From Calonectria ilicicola (lineage: Eukaryota > Ascomycota > Sordariomycetes > Hypocreales > Nectriaceae), in NCBI GenBank assembly GCA_020809705.1, contig CP085825.1:5394001-5458000 (forward strand): a stretch of 64,000 nucleotides of DNA, written 5' to 3'. A model generated the notes under the pieces. It saw only the letters and a program-made list of their open reading frames with translations. It was not told where the DNA came from and ran no database searches. This document shows, one piece after another, positions 13,575-24,693 of this stretch (position 1 is the stretch's first letter; each line of letters opens with the position of its first letter). The position numbers and the translations under genes are program-made.

Positions 13575-15530
13575 TTAGCCAAGCTTTCCGTCGGCTTTGG
13601 CATCTATTCAGAACGTGAGCTTGGCTGACCATGCAATGAGGGGAGTAATCTTACCTCTGACTTGATCAAATACTTTGAGCATTTTCCGCCGTGCGCCAAG
13701 AGCGTTGACACCGCGCTCCTCGAGTGCCTTGTCATCTAATTCAATCAATTCGGTCCATTTCATATCCTTGAGGTTTTCCGTGTACTTGTGGAGTCGAAGG
13801 CTGCGAAGCCAGCTGGGGATATCCTGGAGGAGCGTAGGATCAGTTGGATCCTCTGGGGGCTTGGAGCTACCTCTTCGACCGCGAGGTGACCGGCCACGAA
13901 CCATATCAGAGTGATCTGAGAGGTAACCTTCGTGACCGCCGACTCCAAGCTGACCAAGATTGACCGAGGGAATACCGCTATTCATCAATGGCGAAGTGCC
14001 ATCATAAGCACTGAGAAACCCGTTGTTTTGAGGCGATGTGAAAGGGGACATATGAGCGATGCCAGGTTGCATTGCTATACCGGGAGAGCTAGGTCGCGAG
14101 CGTTGGCCACCCAGGCCTAAGCTCTGCTGGGCCTGAATTGCCATGAGCTGCTCGCGACTGAGTACTTGACCATGCTCATTTATCATTACCACGTTCGTGC
14201 TTGGAAGATTAATCCCCTGAGGGCCAGGAGATACTGGAGGTTGGCCATTTCCTGAATTATCGTTTGACCGTGCCCGACGGTACTTCCGAACGTCATCCAA
14301 GGCAAACCGGTTGTTCACCGTCGAGAGTGCTGCAAGCTTCATAGCGGTGGCATTGGCAACCATGTCGGCTTGTGTACCAGCAGGGTTGGCAGTGTTGAAG
14401 GTGGATGCCATAGGGGTGTTGACCATAGAAGCCCAATTTCCACTTCCTGCATTGTATGGAGAAAGGAGTGGGAGATCTGCAGGGTTCTTATCTGGGGCCG
14501 TAAGGGTTGTGCTTTGGATAGTTGAGTTGCTTGACAACTGAGGTCGGGGAGATCGGAGCCCACCGGCTGGAGTTGGCTGGACGAATTGACCCATAGGAGC
14601 TTGTGCATTAGCCCCTTTCGTGCTGGATTGGTCTCCTGAACCACTGGCCCAAGGCGAGGAAGGGTTGGCGGCTCCGGTATCTCGAGAATCCTGTGGGGCC
14701 CCGAGGGAGGGAGCATTCAAAGAATTACGCGGATCCATTGCAGCACTGTTACGGTTTGACGACGGGGGGTTACCAGTCTGCTGAGTAAACTTTGCCTTCT
14801 CAGTGGCAATGGCGGCGGCAGCATCTGGAAACATTGCATTGATTGTTGAGGGGTCGAGCCCTGAGTGCCGCTTTGTTGACCCAATGGTCGAATTTCGCGA
14901 CATGGAGTTTCGAGCAGATTCCACATTGAGCTTGTTCATTGCGTCGCTGAGGCGATTAGACATGGGATCTGCCAACGTGTCAAAGTTATAAACTGAATAT
15001 GGGACCCGAGGCAAAATACCTTTGTCGAAACTAGCAGGGGATAAGACTCCTGACATAGGATGATTCTTGCCCATTTGCTGTAGAACCTGAATAAAGAACC
15101 GGATTTGGACTTGCGTGGTTTGCTGCAGAAGGGCGTATAACGCGGCAGTACGCTCTGCTTCACTCAAGACTCGAAACCATTGCTCAATGGCGCTCAACTC
15201 ATCCTTGAAATCCTGGTCTAGCGTTGCAGCAGCCATTTCCTCGAGCGTTGTCTCATACTGATCAATATCTGCGATCCACTGTTGAGCGATCTTGTCTTGA
15301 GAGTCTGCTTCCGAGCCGCCAGGACCCAAGCCCTGTTGAGTCTGACCATAAAAGTCTGACGAGGGCCGAATTCGACTGGATGGGGAAGGTCCTGAAAGAG
15401 CAGCCATATCGGCGGAGGCGCGAAGCGAGTGTCCAGACCCGACGGCCCTGGAGGAGGGAGGCCTCAAGGACGATGAGGTATTCGCCTCCGGCGTACTATT
15501 CCGATTTCCAATGACGTGATTTCCGGACAT
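13575..15530 (-). CDS. vts1: SAM-domain RNA-binding regulator Vts1 (Smaug family)
   Basis: Vts1 binds Smaug-recognition hairpins in mRNAs and promotes their deadenylation and decay in the cytoplasm. Two exons (13655-15530 and 13575-13603) separated by a 51 bp intron give 634 residues. The N-terminal region (residues about 75-150) contains the conserved helical block around [18 protein letters not shown] long low-complexity Ser/Pro/Asn middle follows, and a C-terminal SAM domain at about 566-625 includes [18 protein letters not shown] and [15 protein letters not shown]. The short last exon supplies the tail DAKADGKLG; reading through the intron would give an aberrant tail. The start at 15,530 (MSGNHV) is preferred over upstream in-frame ATG codons because the sequence before it is low quality as protein. 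Confidence 0.92.
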
Positions 15531-16869
15531 GTTGATCATTATTGAGTACGTGTGGAATTTGATGAAGAACTTGATTCGAGTATGAAATGTGTGAGGGGGG
15601 CTGAATGGCACGCACGCGTGGCTGATCCCGGGGGGTGAGGTATGGAGGATGATACAAGAATATTCTCTCGACTCCTGCAGTGACCGGCTGACCTCAAAGG
15701 AGTTCGGAAAAGAATCAGGCGAGGCAAACTATGGCATCTTCTGCCTCGCGAAGAAGGTTGGTACTGTGGTAGGTTGGCAAGACTGTCGGTTGAGGGCCAC
15801 CTATTGGAGAGGGCTGTCTGGTACGACTTAGAACAGGCTGGCTCTTTGAGGGAGAAGTAGATCGACCGTACTGCGAAAGGATATGGGGGTAATAAAGGAA
15901 CGATATCTGCTTCCAGGCAGGCCACAGAAATTTTGGATTAAATCCCGCCGCTGCAACTGCGGACCTGCGTCCTATAGCGATACTCAGGGTCGTGGGCAGA
16001 GAGAGGTTTTGAACAGAGGCTTGCTGGCATGCTTGGACAGACCCCAAGAACCAAGCCCCTGTGCTTACCTAAGGTAGGTGGCACGAATATGACCCCACCA
16101 AGGCGCTTATGCCTGAGGCACGTAATCATCGAAATGCCCCTTCTTGGACAAGATGTTAATTATGGCTGGCTTATTGACTTTGTTGAAATGTGGCATCTCA
16201 AGGAGGTGGCAAAATAAAAACCTGAGTGCATTTGTGTGGAATCATTATTGCGAACTAAGCTTGCCTTGCCCGTGCTGTGCCGTGCGACTCTTATATATTT
16301 GCTGAAGTCTGTATAACAAATAGCCGGCTTTTTATGTTAGGTCGACGAAGAGACAACAACCGGGTAAAAAGGATAGAGAATAATCAATACCCATGGGCCA
16401 AGTCACCAACAATCGAGAGAGAGGAGTACCCGCTACTGGGCCCTTTCCTAAGGAATTAAGAGGAAGAAATAGACCAACCGTTCGATTGTCTACGGTAATG
16501 AATAGCTTCTGTATATATACCTAGCCCATTTGAAAAAGAGGGAGATGTAATTGCTGGAAATGATGTTGGTAGTAGCAGCTATAATGTCTACGTATTTCTT
16601 AGTAAATCGTTCACGGGTAGCATAGTTTCGCGAATGAAACAAAAGATGTAAGAGCCTTGGTTCTTTGGAGCCTCCCATGTATGGCATGTGCAATATTTCG
16701 ACTCTAAACCATCAAGATGCCAATACAACAGTTTGGATTCCAAAACCATCCTTTTTGATAGGCTAACCACATTGCATTTCCCTCATCTATTTAGCGGGTT
16801 TGAATGTGTGGTCACTTGATCAGGTAGACACGCCCCCAATTTTGAACCTTTGTTTTTCCATCAAGCACT
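15531..16869. other. Intergenic region, vts1 promoter side
   Basis: About 1.3 kb without a supported gene. Several 60-130 codon frames on both strands overlap each other and carry no family motif. It separates the vts1 start from the rpl29 stop. Confidence 0.5.
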
Positions 16870-17232
16870 TCAAGCAGTTTCACGCTTGCCCTCCTTAAGT
16901 TCCTTCTATTTCATGGGTTAGTGTCTCGCCTCGACAATCGACAAAGTGTGAATCGGCGTACCAGGGCCTTCATGTTGCCGTGAAGAGCATGTCGGTGGTT
17001 GCGTCGGAACTTGGGGTCAGTACCCTTCAGCGACGGGTATCGAGAAGTCTTGGGCTTCTTGATACTGAGAAAGTGTGAGCGGACGATCGTCTCAAAGTCT
17101 TCTTTGTTCAACCGTACCCGTTTCGGTGCGCCTTGCGCGACTGGTTGTGCTGCGAGGAGTTTTTCGACTCTGAAGAACGTCAGTGAATGCATTTCTATCC
17201 ACGCATTAAAATGTTGGCAACATACTCGCCAT
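16870..17232 (-). CDS. rpl29: 60S ribosomal protein eL29 (Rpl29)
   Basis: Small basic protein of the large ribosomal subunit. It is recovered only after splicing: exons 17226-17232 (7 nt, ATGGCGA), 17118-17169, 16962-17064 and 16870-16905 total 198 nt and give 65 residues, the usual family length. Signature segments are SKNSSQHNQS in exon 2, KKPKTSRYPSLKGTDPKFRR and NHRHALHGNMKAL in exon 3, and KELKEGKRETA at the C-terminus. Three introns interrupt a 65-codon frame, one directly after the second codon, an arrangement common in fungal ribosomal protein genes. An apparent unspliced 148-codon frame over the same DNA is a reading through introns. Confidence is high because family residues align across all four exons. 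Confidence 0.95.
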
Positions 17233-17785
17233 TGCTGCTGTTGGATTCCCTGGTCGACGGAGTTCAGTCGCAAAGTTGCTGAGATGAAGCCGAAATTGTG
17301 TGCGAAGTCTAGAAGTCGAGCCCTAGCCGATAGATCAGTGGGGCATTGCTGACTCATCCGTTCGGTGGTGATGCCCTAAGTGGGAAATATTTTGACGTGG
17401 GTGGTTGGCTTGACATGACTAAGCAGGCCATCCTTGGGCAGCTGGCTGTGCCACAACAGTTGCCATGATTCATCCATGAGGCGTTTTATTAGTGCTCTGG
17501 TCCCCCACGCACCCCCGTTTTAGGTTGAAGGCAGGATTGGGATGATGGGTGGATGCAGCAGCATGTCATCTGATAATGCATCAATAGTTTGGTTGGTTCT
17601 TGATTTTGTCGGAAAAGACGTAATGTAGTTTATCCGGCGAAGAAGACCTTTATATCTCTACTACAATAGATAACATTACAAAAAATCCAACCAAATCACA
17701 CGCGAAATCAAATGCAAGAAGCTTCCATCTCTATATATGTATTAACATGTTCCCTGAAACACTGATGAAATCTTGGCCATACTAT
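17233..17785. other. Intergenic region, rpl29 promoter and ant1 3' side
   Basis: About 550 bp with no gene. It contains the rpl29 promoter. I could not identify a ribosomal-protein promoter element with confidence. Confidence 0.5.
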
Positions 17786-18976
17786 TCATTCCGATGTTGT
17801 GATGGGTTTGGCTACGGCGCTGGCTTTTGCAGTTACTGCGAGTTGGGCGGCTGAGCGTAAGTGCTGGAAGCGAACAGCTTTGAGATAGCGTAAGAGAAGA
17901 ATGAAGAGCAGCTCAACCCTATTCATTTGTTAGTCTACCAGAAAAAAAATTTAAAAAAAAAAGATAATTTGAGTACCTCTCTTTTGTCATCATCAAGATG
18001 CCCTGTACCAGAAAACCTTTGAAGATTTGGGGTCCAATGCCCTTGAAGAGACCCAGTAGGCCCTCGTGTTCAATGATAAATTTCATGACCTCAATGAAAC
18101 TGCTAAAGGGCTTTCCGTTTCTCACAGGTGGTGGCTTAGATTGTAACCCAACCTTAGCAACAATAAGTGGTTGCGTAGCAATGGTTGCTAAGGCTTTAGA
18201 CATGGCCCCAAGAACTGCAAATGTATTAGTATGGATCCATATTGTTGATCTACACAGGGTGTGCTCACGAAATGCTTCCGCAGGCTTTAGGCTTGATTTT
18301 CCTGGGAAGAAGGCTTCCTTCAATCGCTCGTACGCTCCATACGTAATGGCTGGATTGATGACAAGTACAAGGCTTGCCTTCAGACCTCTCCACAAGCCAG
18401 AAACACCATCGGGTCCGTCAATCACCTCACGCGCTGTCTCCAGAAGCCCTTTACGCTCATCCTTTTTCGCAGTTTGCTGACGAGTAGTAACAACCGCAAC
18501 TGGAATGGTGCATAATTGAGCGATGGCGCCCGCGATGGCGCCCAATGCAAGTTCCACAAGAGTCGAGGGGGCTGCGTCTCTCTTGGCTGACCTGTTGTAC
18601 AACGTTCGAACAATGCTATACCAATAAAAGTAGGCAAAGTTTGTAGATGCGACTCCGAGTAAGGATCCATTCATGCCTGCGTAGAGGCCGCGAAGGCCGT
18701 CGTCGGCGACGATCCGAGTAATAGCATCCCAAGTTGAGGCGTAGTGTGGTTCGTCGGTCGAAGTGGAAGCTGCACTGGTTGAGCTGGGGCGGACCTGGAC
18801 TTGGAGTCGCGTTTTCACACTAAATATTGTGTTAGAACTTGGAGAGAAAAACCATCGAACACTGGTGAGCTTTACATGTCAAGAGGGTACACTAGGGCGT
18901 TTGCGATAACTGCGCCCGATGCTCCAGCGACGGCGCGACCCCATGGAGAGATACTTGGCTTTGATTGCGCGGCCAT
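17786..18976 (-). CDS. ant1: Peroxisomal adenine nucleotide carrier (Ant1/PMP47, SLC25A17 type)
   Basis: Carrier that exchanges ATP for AMP or ADP across the peroxisomal membrane and so supports activation of medium-chain fatty acids. Four exons (18876-18976, 18269-18819, 17977-18214, 17786-17918) give 340 residues. Three carrier repeats are visible. Their signature turns read PLDIVKTRLQV (about residue 32), PVAVVTTRQQ and PLIVAKVGLQ, with GLRGLYAGM, GVSGLWRGL and GLLGLFKGIG loops. The motif FAYFYWYSIVRTLY in repeat one and the middle repeat fit the peroxisomal group better than mitochondrial ADP/ATP carriers, because the RRRMMM motif is absent. The first exon supplies the start MAAQSKPSISPWGRAVAG. 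It is divergent from palB, with 763 bp between starts. Confidence 0.9.
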
Positions 18977-19739
18977 GACGATCGATAATGACGAGGGATG
19001 TCGTCGAAAACACCAGCAGATAATGTGTCCGAAAGAGTCAGGCGCGACTGTCTCTTGCTAGATCATTGGGACAGACACGAGTCTGGGTCCTAGCATCATG
19101 ATAGATATCCATCAATGGTTGCCGTGGGCCACCTGAACCTCGGCCCTGCACCGGTCTCGGCAAATGGGCCCCGCCTGTGAATGACCCACTTTTCTGACCT
19201 CGGTTACTAAGTCAAGATGGGGGTGCTTGGTGATGGGAGAAAGTTACGTAGCGCAGCGTGGGATGGCTCGAAGCCAGGTAAAGGGCTAGTCTGTTAGATT
19301 AGATGATGCGGCTGCGAAAGGGGTTGAGGATGTGTCCGTTGAATGGGGGTCGATGGTTTGGTCCGTGGCTTTGCTGCAGAGATGGGGGATGCAACTCGGT
19401 AGAACTGCCGCTCTGGTCAAGCCAGGGTGTGGTATGTTGGGGGAGATACATACCCAAGGAAAAAAAAAAAAAGAAGGAGGAGGAGGAGAAGGCTTGTTCT
19501 TCCTGGGCAGTATGAGTTTGATGGGGATTCTTATGATAAAATCTGTTTCCTGATAGGAATTGCCTGCTATACGCAGCTGTATTTAACGACTTGAATCTGG
19601 TCAGTAGCTTTTCAAATTACAGTGGGTCCAGGAGAGGGGGTTGGGTTTATCTGATCCAGATTGCCCCACCGTGGGGACGCCAACTCGACCTCGACGCAAC
19701 TGCGAATGTGGACTCTGACGCCATGATTCAGCAAAGGCC
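18977..19739. other. Divergent promoter region of ant1 and palB
   Basis: 763 bp between two starts facing outwards. It contains a purine-rich AAAAAAAAAAAAGAAGGAGG tract near 19,461. Short open frames here are not supported. Confidence 0.5.
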
Positions 19740-22646
19740 ATGGAGAGGAGAGCTCAGGTGAGTGAATACCTATCTGATATGCGCCCATGAAACCACGCTA
19801 CTTCAGGATATTGTTTCTATTTGGAATCCTAAGTGGTAGAAACGGGCTGGTTTATGGCGAGCTGCGAACTGCGGATTCCAGATGAGACTAACTAAAGTGA
19901 TCAGGCCGCCGAGTCTCTTGTGGCGAGATCGAGCGGCCAGGAGGCCCTCGATCATGCTATCCAAGCCGCTGACCTATACATGCGAGCGGCCGCTGAAGCC
20001 AAGAGCAAGACAGAAGCAACCCGCTTGCGGCAGAAATGTCACCAACTCATCACGCTGGCCGAGCGGCTCAAGGCCTCTGCAAATAGCACCTCGCCTTCGC
20101 AATTACAAGCAAAGGCACCGAGCCCGCAACACATGATATTACAGCAGAGGTCCCGACTTCATGGAAACGACTACCCACCGTGGGTCTCTGAGCCCGCAGA
20201 TTCCGAGTTTCGTGTTGATTCAAACAATGCGTCTTTTGTGTACGTCCTGTAGATTCGACCATATAAGGACTGCTAATTGACACAACATCAGTGATAGCGC
20301 TGCCTTCACATTTTCGCTCAAGCAAAAGGAAAGCTTCGATGGCTGGAAGACACCCCTGGAGCTCTACCCTGGTGGCCTAGACTCCGACGTAGAAACATTC
20401 ATGCATTCTGTGAATGGCGGTGACCTCGTACAAGACATTACGACAGATTGCTCTGTAGTTGCTAGTCTTTGCGCCGCTATGAAGATCCTAATTGGCCAAA
20501 ATCTGGTACGTTCTTTTGACCAGCTTTACGATACCAAATATCAAGTCGACTACAGCCAACCCTAACTGAAAGTGGCATCTAGGTTTTGGCATCTATTTTT
20601 TATCCCTTTGACCATCAAAAAGGTATTCCAAAGTTTTCAGCCTCGGGTAAATACGTGCTACGTCTACACTTTAACGGTTGTTTTCGTCAAGTGATTATTG
20701 ATGAACGACTTCCTTCTTCATCGACAGATCGTACACTCTATGTTGTAGATCGTCAGAATCCTCGTCTTATTTGGCCTGCTCTTCTTGAAAAAGCTTACCT
20801 TAAAATTCGAGGCGGATATGACTTTCCTGGAAGCAACTCGGGGACTGACCTGTGGGTTTTAACGGGATGGATCCCTGAACAACTTTTTTTGCAAAGGTAA
20901 GTACGGCTCTACCAGAATGGCCACATTTTGCCTGAATGAAAGCTTCTACGCGATGCTCGGCCATACGCTCTGAGGATTCACACTAATGCTTGTGTCAATA
21001 GAGAGGACCTTGATACCGATGCTGTCTGGAAAAGGATTAAGATAGCACATGACTCAGATGACGTCGTGGTCACCCTAGGCACAGGGCGCATATCCTCCGA
21101 AGAAGAGGATATTTTGGGCCTGATAGGTGAACATGACTATGCAGTCATGGATGTCTCAGTAGTCAACGGTAGCCGACAGCTTTTGGTCAAGAACCCATGG
21201 TGCAATGGACCAATTTGGAAAGGTGCAAATCTGACGTCTGAGACAAAACCACCTGAACCTGATGCATCAAGTTCTTCTCTTATCAACGGGGGATTTGACA
21301 AGAGCTGTACGTCTACCAGTTCTTTTTGGATGCCGATTGAAGATGTGGTACAGCATTTTGAATCGATGTATCTCAACTGGAATCCTGCCCTTTTCCCTCA
21401 CCGTCAAGACCATCACTTCAGTTGGCGTATTCCATGTGCGAGACTTGCGTCATCTCTAGTCTGCAATCCTCAGTATTCTATTCAATGCCCAGGCGGTGGA
21501 ACCGTGTGGATTCTTGTTAGTCGACATTTCATGGACGAGGAACTACATATCGCTCGGACGCGAACAGACTCGATGGCCGCTGTCTCTCGCCAACTTGGCT
21601 TTATGAGTATTCTAGTCTTTGACAACAATGGCTACCAAGTGCAAGTGAGCGATAGAGAAGTCTATCGTGGGCCGTACGTGGACTCGCCACAGACACTCGC
21701 GCGTCTAACTATGAGTCCGTCAAAGTGGTACACAACTGTTATAGATCAACACCAGTTTCCACTGCCCGAATATTCGCTTACATTATCGATATTTTCCCAA
21801 GAAGCTCTCAAAGTCAAACAAGCAGAAGATGTTATGAGATATTACAAAGAGGTTGCAGGTACATGGAGTCGGCGCACAGCAGGAGGAAATGCCTCCTGTC
21901 CTACGTACTTCAAGAATCCCCAGTTCAAACTCCATCTAACCAGATCAAGTCCACTATCTATCCTTCTTTCTAACGATAATCATGACATCCATGTCCATGT
22001 TGACCTTGTATGGGCTGGAGGAAAGCGGGTCACTACGCTAAGAGCCCGGGACCTGGTGGGATCGTCAGGAGAATATAGGCGGGGATGCAGTCTTGCAGAT
22101 ATTCCCAATGTTGACCCCGGCGACTACACGGTTGTTTGCTCAACGTTTGACGCCGGGCAACTTGCTGAGTTTTCCCTCCGTGTTAGTTCGATGGCGCCGG
22201 TGATCCTCGAACCTGTCCCTCCCGATGCTGCTGGACGCTTGCGAACGCTATTAAAGCCACTCGGACTTTCTAACGGAGATCAAATCCATCGCGCATCATT
22301 GTCAGTGTCATGGCTAACCCGAATGAGTGTCACAGCACGAACTGTGTCTCAGTCAGACTTAAACACGGGCAGTAGATCATCATCTACATTAGTAATTCGC
22401 ATCTCTATCATTCATGGATGGGCTCCCGAGCGAACTTTGGTGGCGATTTCTAGCGATGGCGAGTTCAAGGAACCCAAGGCTAGTGTTCGAACACCTGAAA
22501 TTGATATGGAGCCGGATCGTATACTCCACGAAGGAATGTGGTTAATTGTAGAGAGCATAGGGAACCGTAATGCTGGAGAACACATCGAGGTGGAACTTCA
22601 TTGTGATGCCCCGGTGCATGCCGGGCCTTGGGAACTGGTCGGGTAG
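19740..22646 (+). CDS. palB: Calpain-like cysteine protease PalB/Rim13 of the ambient pH pathway
   Basis: PalB is the predicted protease that cleaves transcription factor PacC/Rim101 in response to alkaline pH at ESCRT-linked complexes. Five exons (19740-19757, 19905-20239, 20292-20505, 20583-20896, 21002-22646) sum to 2,526 nt, 841 residues, the usual PalB size. An N-terminal MIT domain (about residues 7-75, including EALDHAIQAADLYMRAA) explains ESCRT-III binding. The papain-like core follows. The active Cys is in TTDCSVVASL, the His in EHDYAVMD and the Asn in LVKNPW. The Cys context differs from the GDCW of classical calpains, as is typical of PalB. Two C2-like domains fill the C-terminal half. 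The 18 nt first coding exon is inferred from frame and MIT similarity; another ATG at 19,723 is out of frame. Confidence 0.93.
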
Positions 22647-23126
22647 TGTGTTTTGTGACAACGTATCAAAGAGAGGCATTAAAACAGTCCGGAATAAATG
22701 TGTATGATGCTCATATTTTCTCAAAATGGCCATAGTATGCAAGCTAGTGTTACGGCTACCAACTCCCAAATTGATGGATATAGTGCACGCTCCCCCAAAA
22801 CGCCCATTAAACAACGCCAACATGTACTTGAAGAACGATGACAAAGGTCCGGCCATCCTGGTATATGAACCACCCAACGCCAAACCCGTAATCATCCGTA
22901 TAAATTGAAGGGTCTGCATTGCAGAAAAATTTGTGAGAGCTGAACCGCAACTAAGTAATGACCAGAAACCCCAGAGCGCACTAGAGTAATTCGAATGCAT
23001 CTTCCAGCACCAAAGTTTCTCTTCGTGATTGTTCAGCCCAGAAATGGAATTTAATAACCTCAGCGATCATGTCGGTCATTAGAAATACAGGAATCGAGCG
23101 AAGACAGACAAGATTCTATTCATGGT
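22647..23126. other. Convergent 3' region of palB and the zinc-finger gene
   Basis: 480 bp between two converging genes. A minus-strand frame of 152 codons (22,542-23,000) overlaps the palB end. It contains one hydrophobic stretch but no family motif that I recognise, so I do not call it a gene. Confidence 0.45.
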
Positions 23127-24693
23127 TCATGAGGGTGGACCGCGACGCCTTCGGCCACGATTAGGACCGTCTGGCCTTTGTGACAAAACTTCACGGAGTT
23201 GTGGGTCATCTTTATCTTTGTCCACATGGTGAACTCGAACATGTCTACACGCAAGGCCTTGTTAGTTTCATGCCCTGGCTAAAATGAAATATTGGATTGA
23301 GACTGGCGAGGGATGGGCGATTGTCGGCAGATAATTTTTCAACATACCTTTGGAGATTGTCTGGACGTGGGTATTTGTGTTCCCTATCAGGACAAAAGGG
23401 GCACACATAACCTGGAGAGTCATGGACAAGACCATGGCGAATCATCTCGTTTTTGCGTTTGAAGCCCTTTCCACCCTCACTTCGTGGACAACCTTGGACT
23501 GAACAATAGTGTGGACGAGCTGATGAATGAACGTTGGCATGGGAGTTAAGTAGGTATTGGGTTTGAAAAGGCTGAGCTGTGCATCCAGGAACGGTACACA
23601 CATATGCGCCAACTTGAGGATGTGTGATACCATCAATGCTCATACGATCGATAGCAGATGTTGACGTCGCTGGTGTTGAAACTGAACGATCGGTGCTCGG
23701 AGTTTCGCCCGTCGCGCTGCTGCTATACTCGGGGTTGGGACGTTGAATTCCGCCAGGGTTGTGGTAGTAAGGGCTTGAGGCAGGCAATGAGTTCGGCGAC
23801 GGGAGATTTCTTGCATACGTCTCATTAGGGGATACGGGAGGCGAAGCGTGGACAGACGCAATGGAAGGAAATCGGGGCATCCCGGAAGTGGGTGACCCCG
23901 GAAAAGCTGGAGCATGTCTAGGACGAGACGAGAGCTCTTTCTCTGCTGTAACCAATGGCTCAGTAGGCAAGCGGTCGATATCGCCCAAAGTTGAGCGAAT
24001 AGAAGGAAGCATTGGGCCATTGGAATCAGACCTAGGAGAGTCCATTTGAAGGGGCGGAAGCTCACCACTCACAGGCGTCAAGACGGCCAGTGGCGGGGAC
24101 TTGACACCGAGTTTCATATCAGGTCCCACGTGAGAATAAGAACCGGGAAAGTCATCACGAAGAGAGAGTCGTCGAGTAGAAACAGAAATGTCGGCGGGGA
24201 TCTTGTAAGCCAGGGCTGACCCGGGCGGAGGCCCCGGGAGAGGCCCCGGGCTGGCTGCAAAGGCGGCGGCCTGCAGTGCGTTTGCGGCGAGGTTTTGTAG
24301 AGAAGGAACTGTCATGGCAGCGTCGTCGGTAGACCCATCAAGACTTGACTCATCATCTGGAGAGTCTTCGTCGCAAGGGAGAACCTGTCGCCCAGCTACA
24401 CGAGCGATCTCGGGGTCGCGTCCGTTGTCGAGATAAGCGACCAATACAGCATCCCCCGAATTGGGTCGGACCTTGGGGCGATTAGACTTATCGCGTTCGT
24501 CGATGGAGGCGGGGCTGAGACTGACTTGGGCTGCGGGGATATCTGGGGGTGGACTCGGAGAAGGTGATAGCTTTGGACGAAGCGGAGTCATGAGAGGGCT
24601 ATCGCGTGGAAGCACCTCATCCGGGTCGTAGGTGTCGGCGATGAAACCGAGGTGCGCTTGTTGAGACTGCTGATGTGGAGCGGCCGTGGTCAT
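23127..24693 (-). CDS. C2H2 zinc-finger transcription factor
   Basis: Two exons (23348-24693, 23127-23244) joined across a 103 bp intron give 487 residues. The N-terminal two thirds are disordered and rich in Ser and Pro. The C-terminal third holds zinc-finger units: CTVPGCTAQPFQTQYLLNSH with a following H, CSVQGCPRSEGGKGFKRKNE leading to HGLVH, and CPFCPDREHKYPRPDNLQRH continuing into exon 2 as VRVHHVDKDKDD. The splice is confirmed because the last finger needs both exons for its His pair. A basic tail (RGRRRRGPP) may serve nuclear import. This finger arrangement is known from Pezizomycotina proteins without a standard name; the targets are unknown. The gene has a very long upstream region. 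Confidence 0.85.

Noticed and set aside
15539..16693. Several overlapping frames of 60-130 codons upstream of vts1
   Set aside because: They overlap on both strands, lack family motifs and show no splice pattern.
16911..17357. 148-residue unspliced protein over rpl29
   Set aside because: It merges exons and introns of rpl29; only the spliced 65-residue product matches the family along its length.
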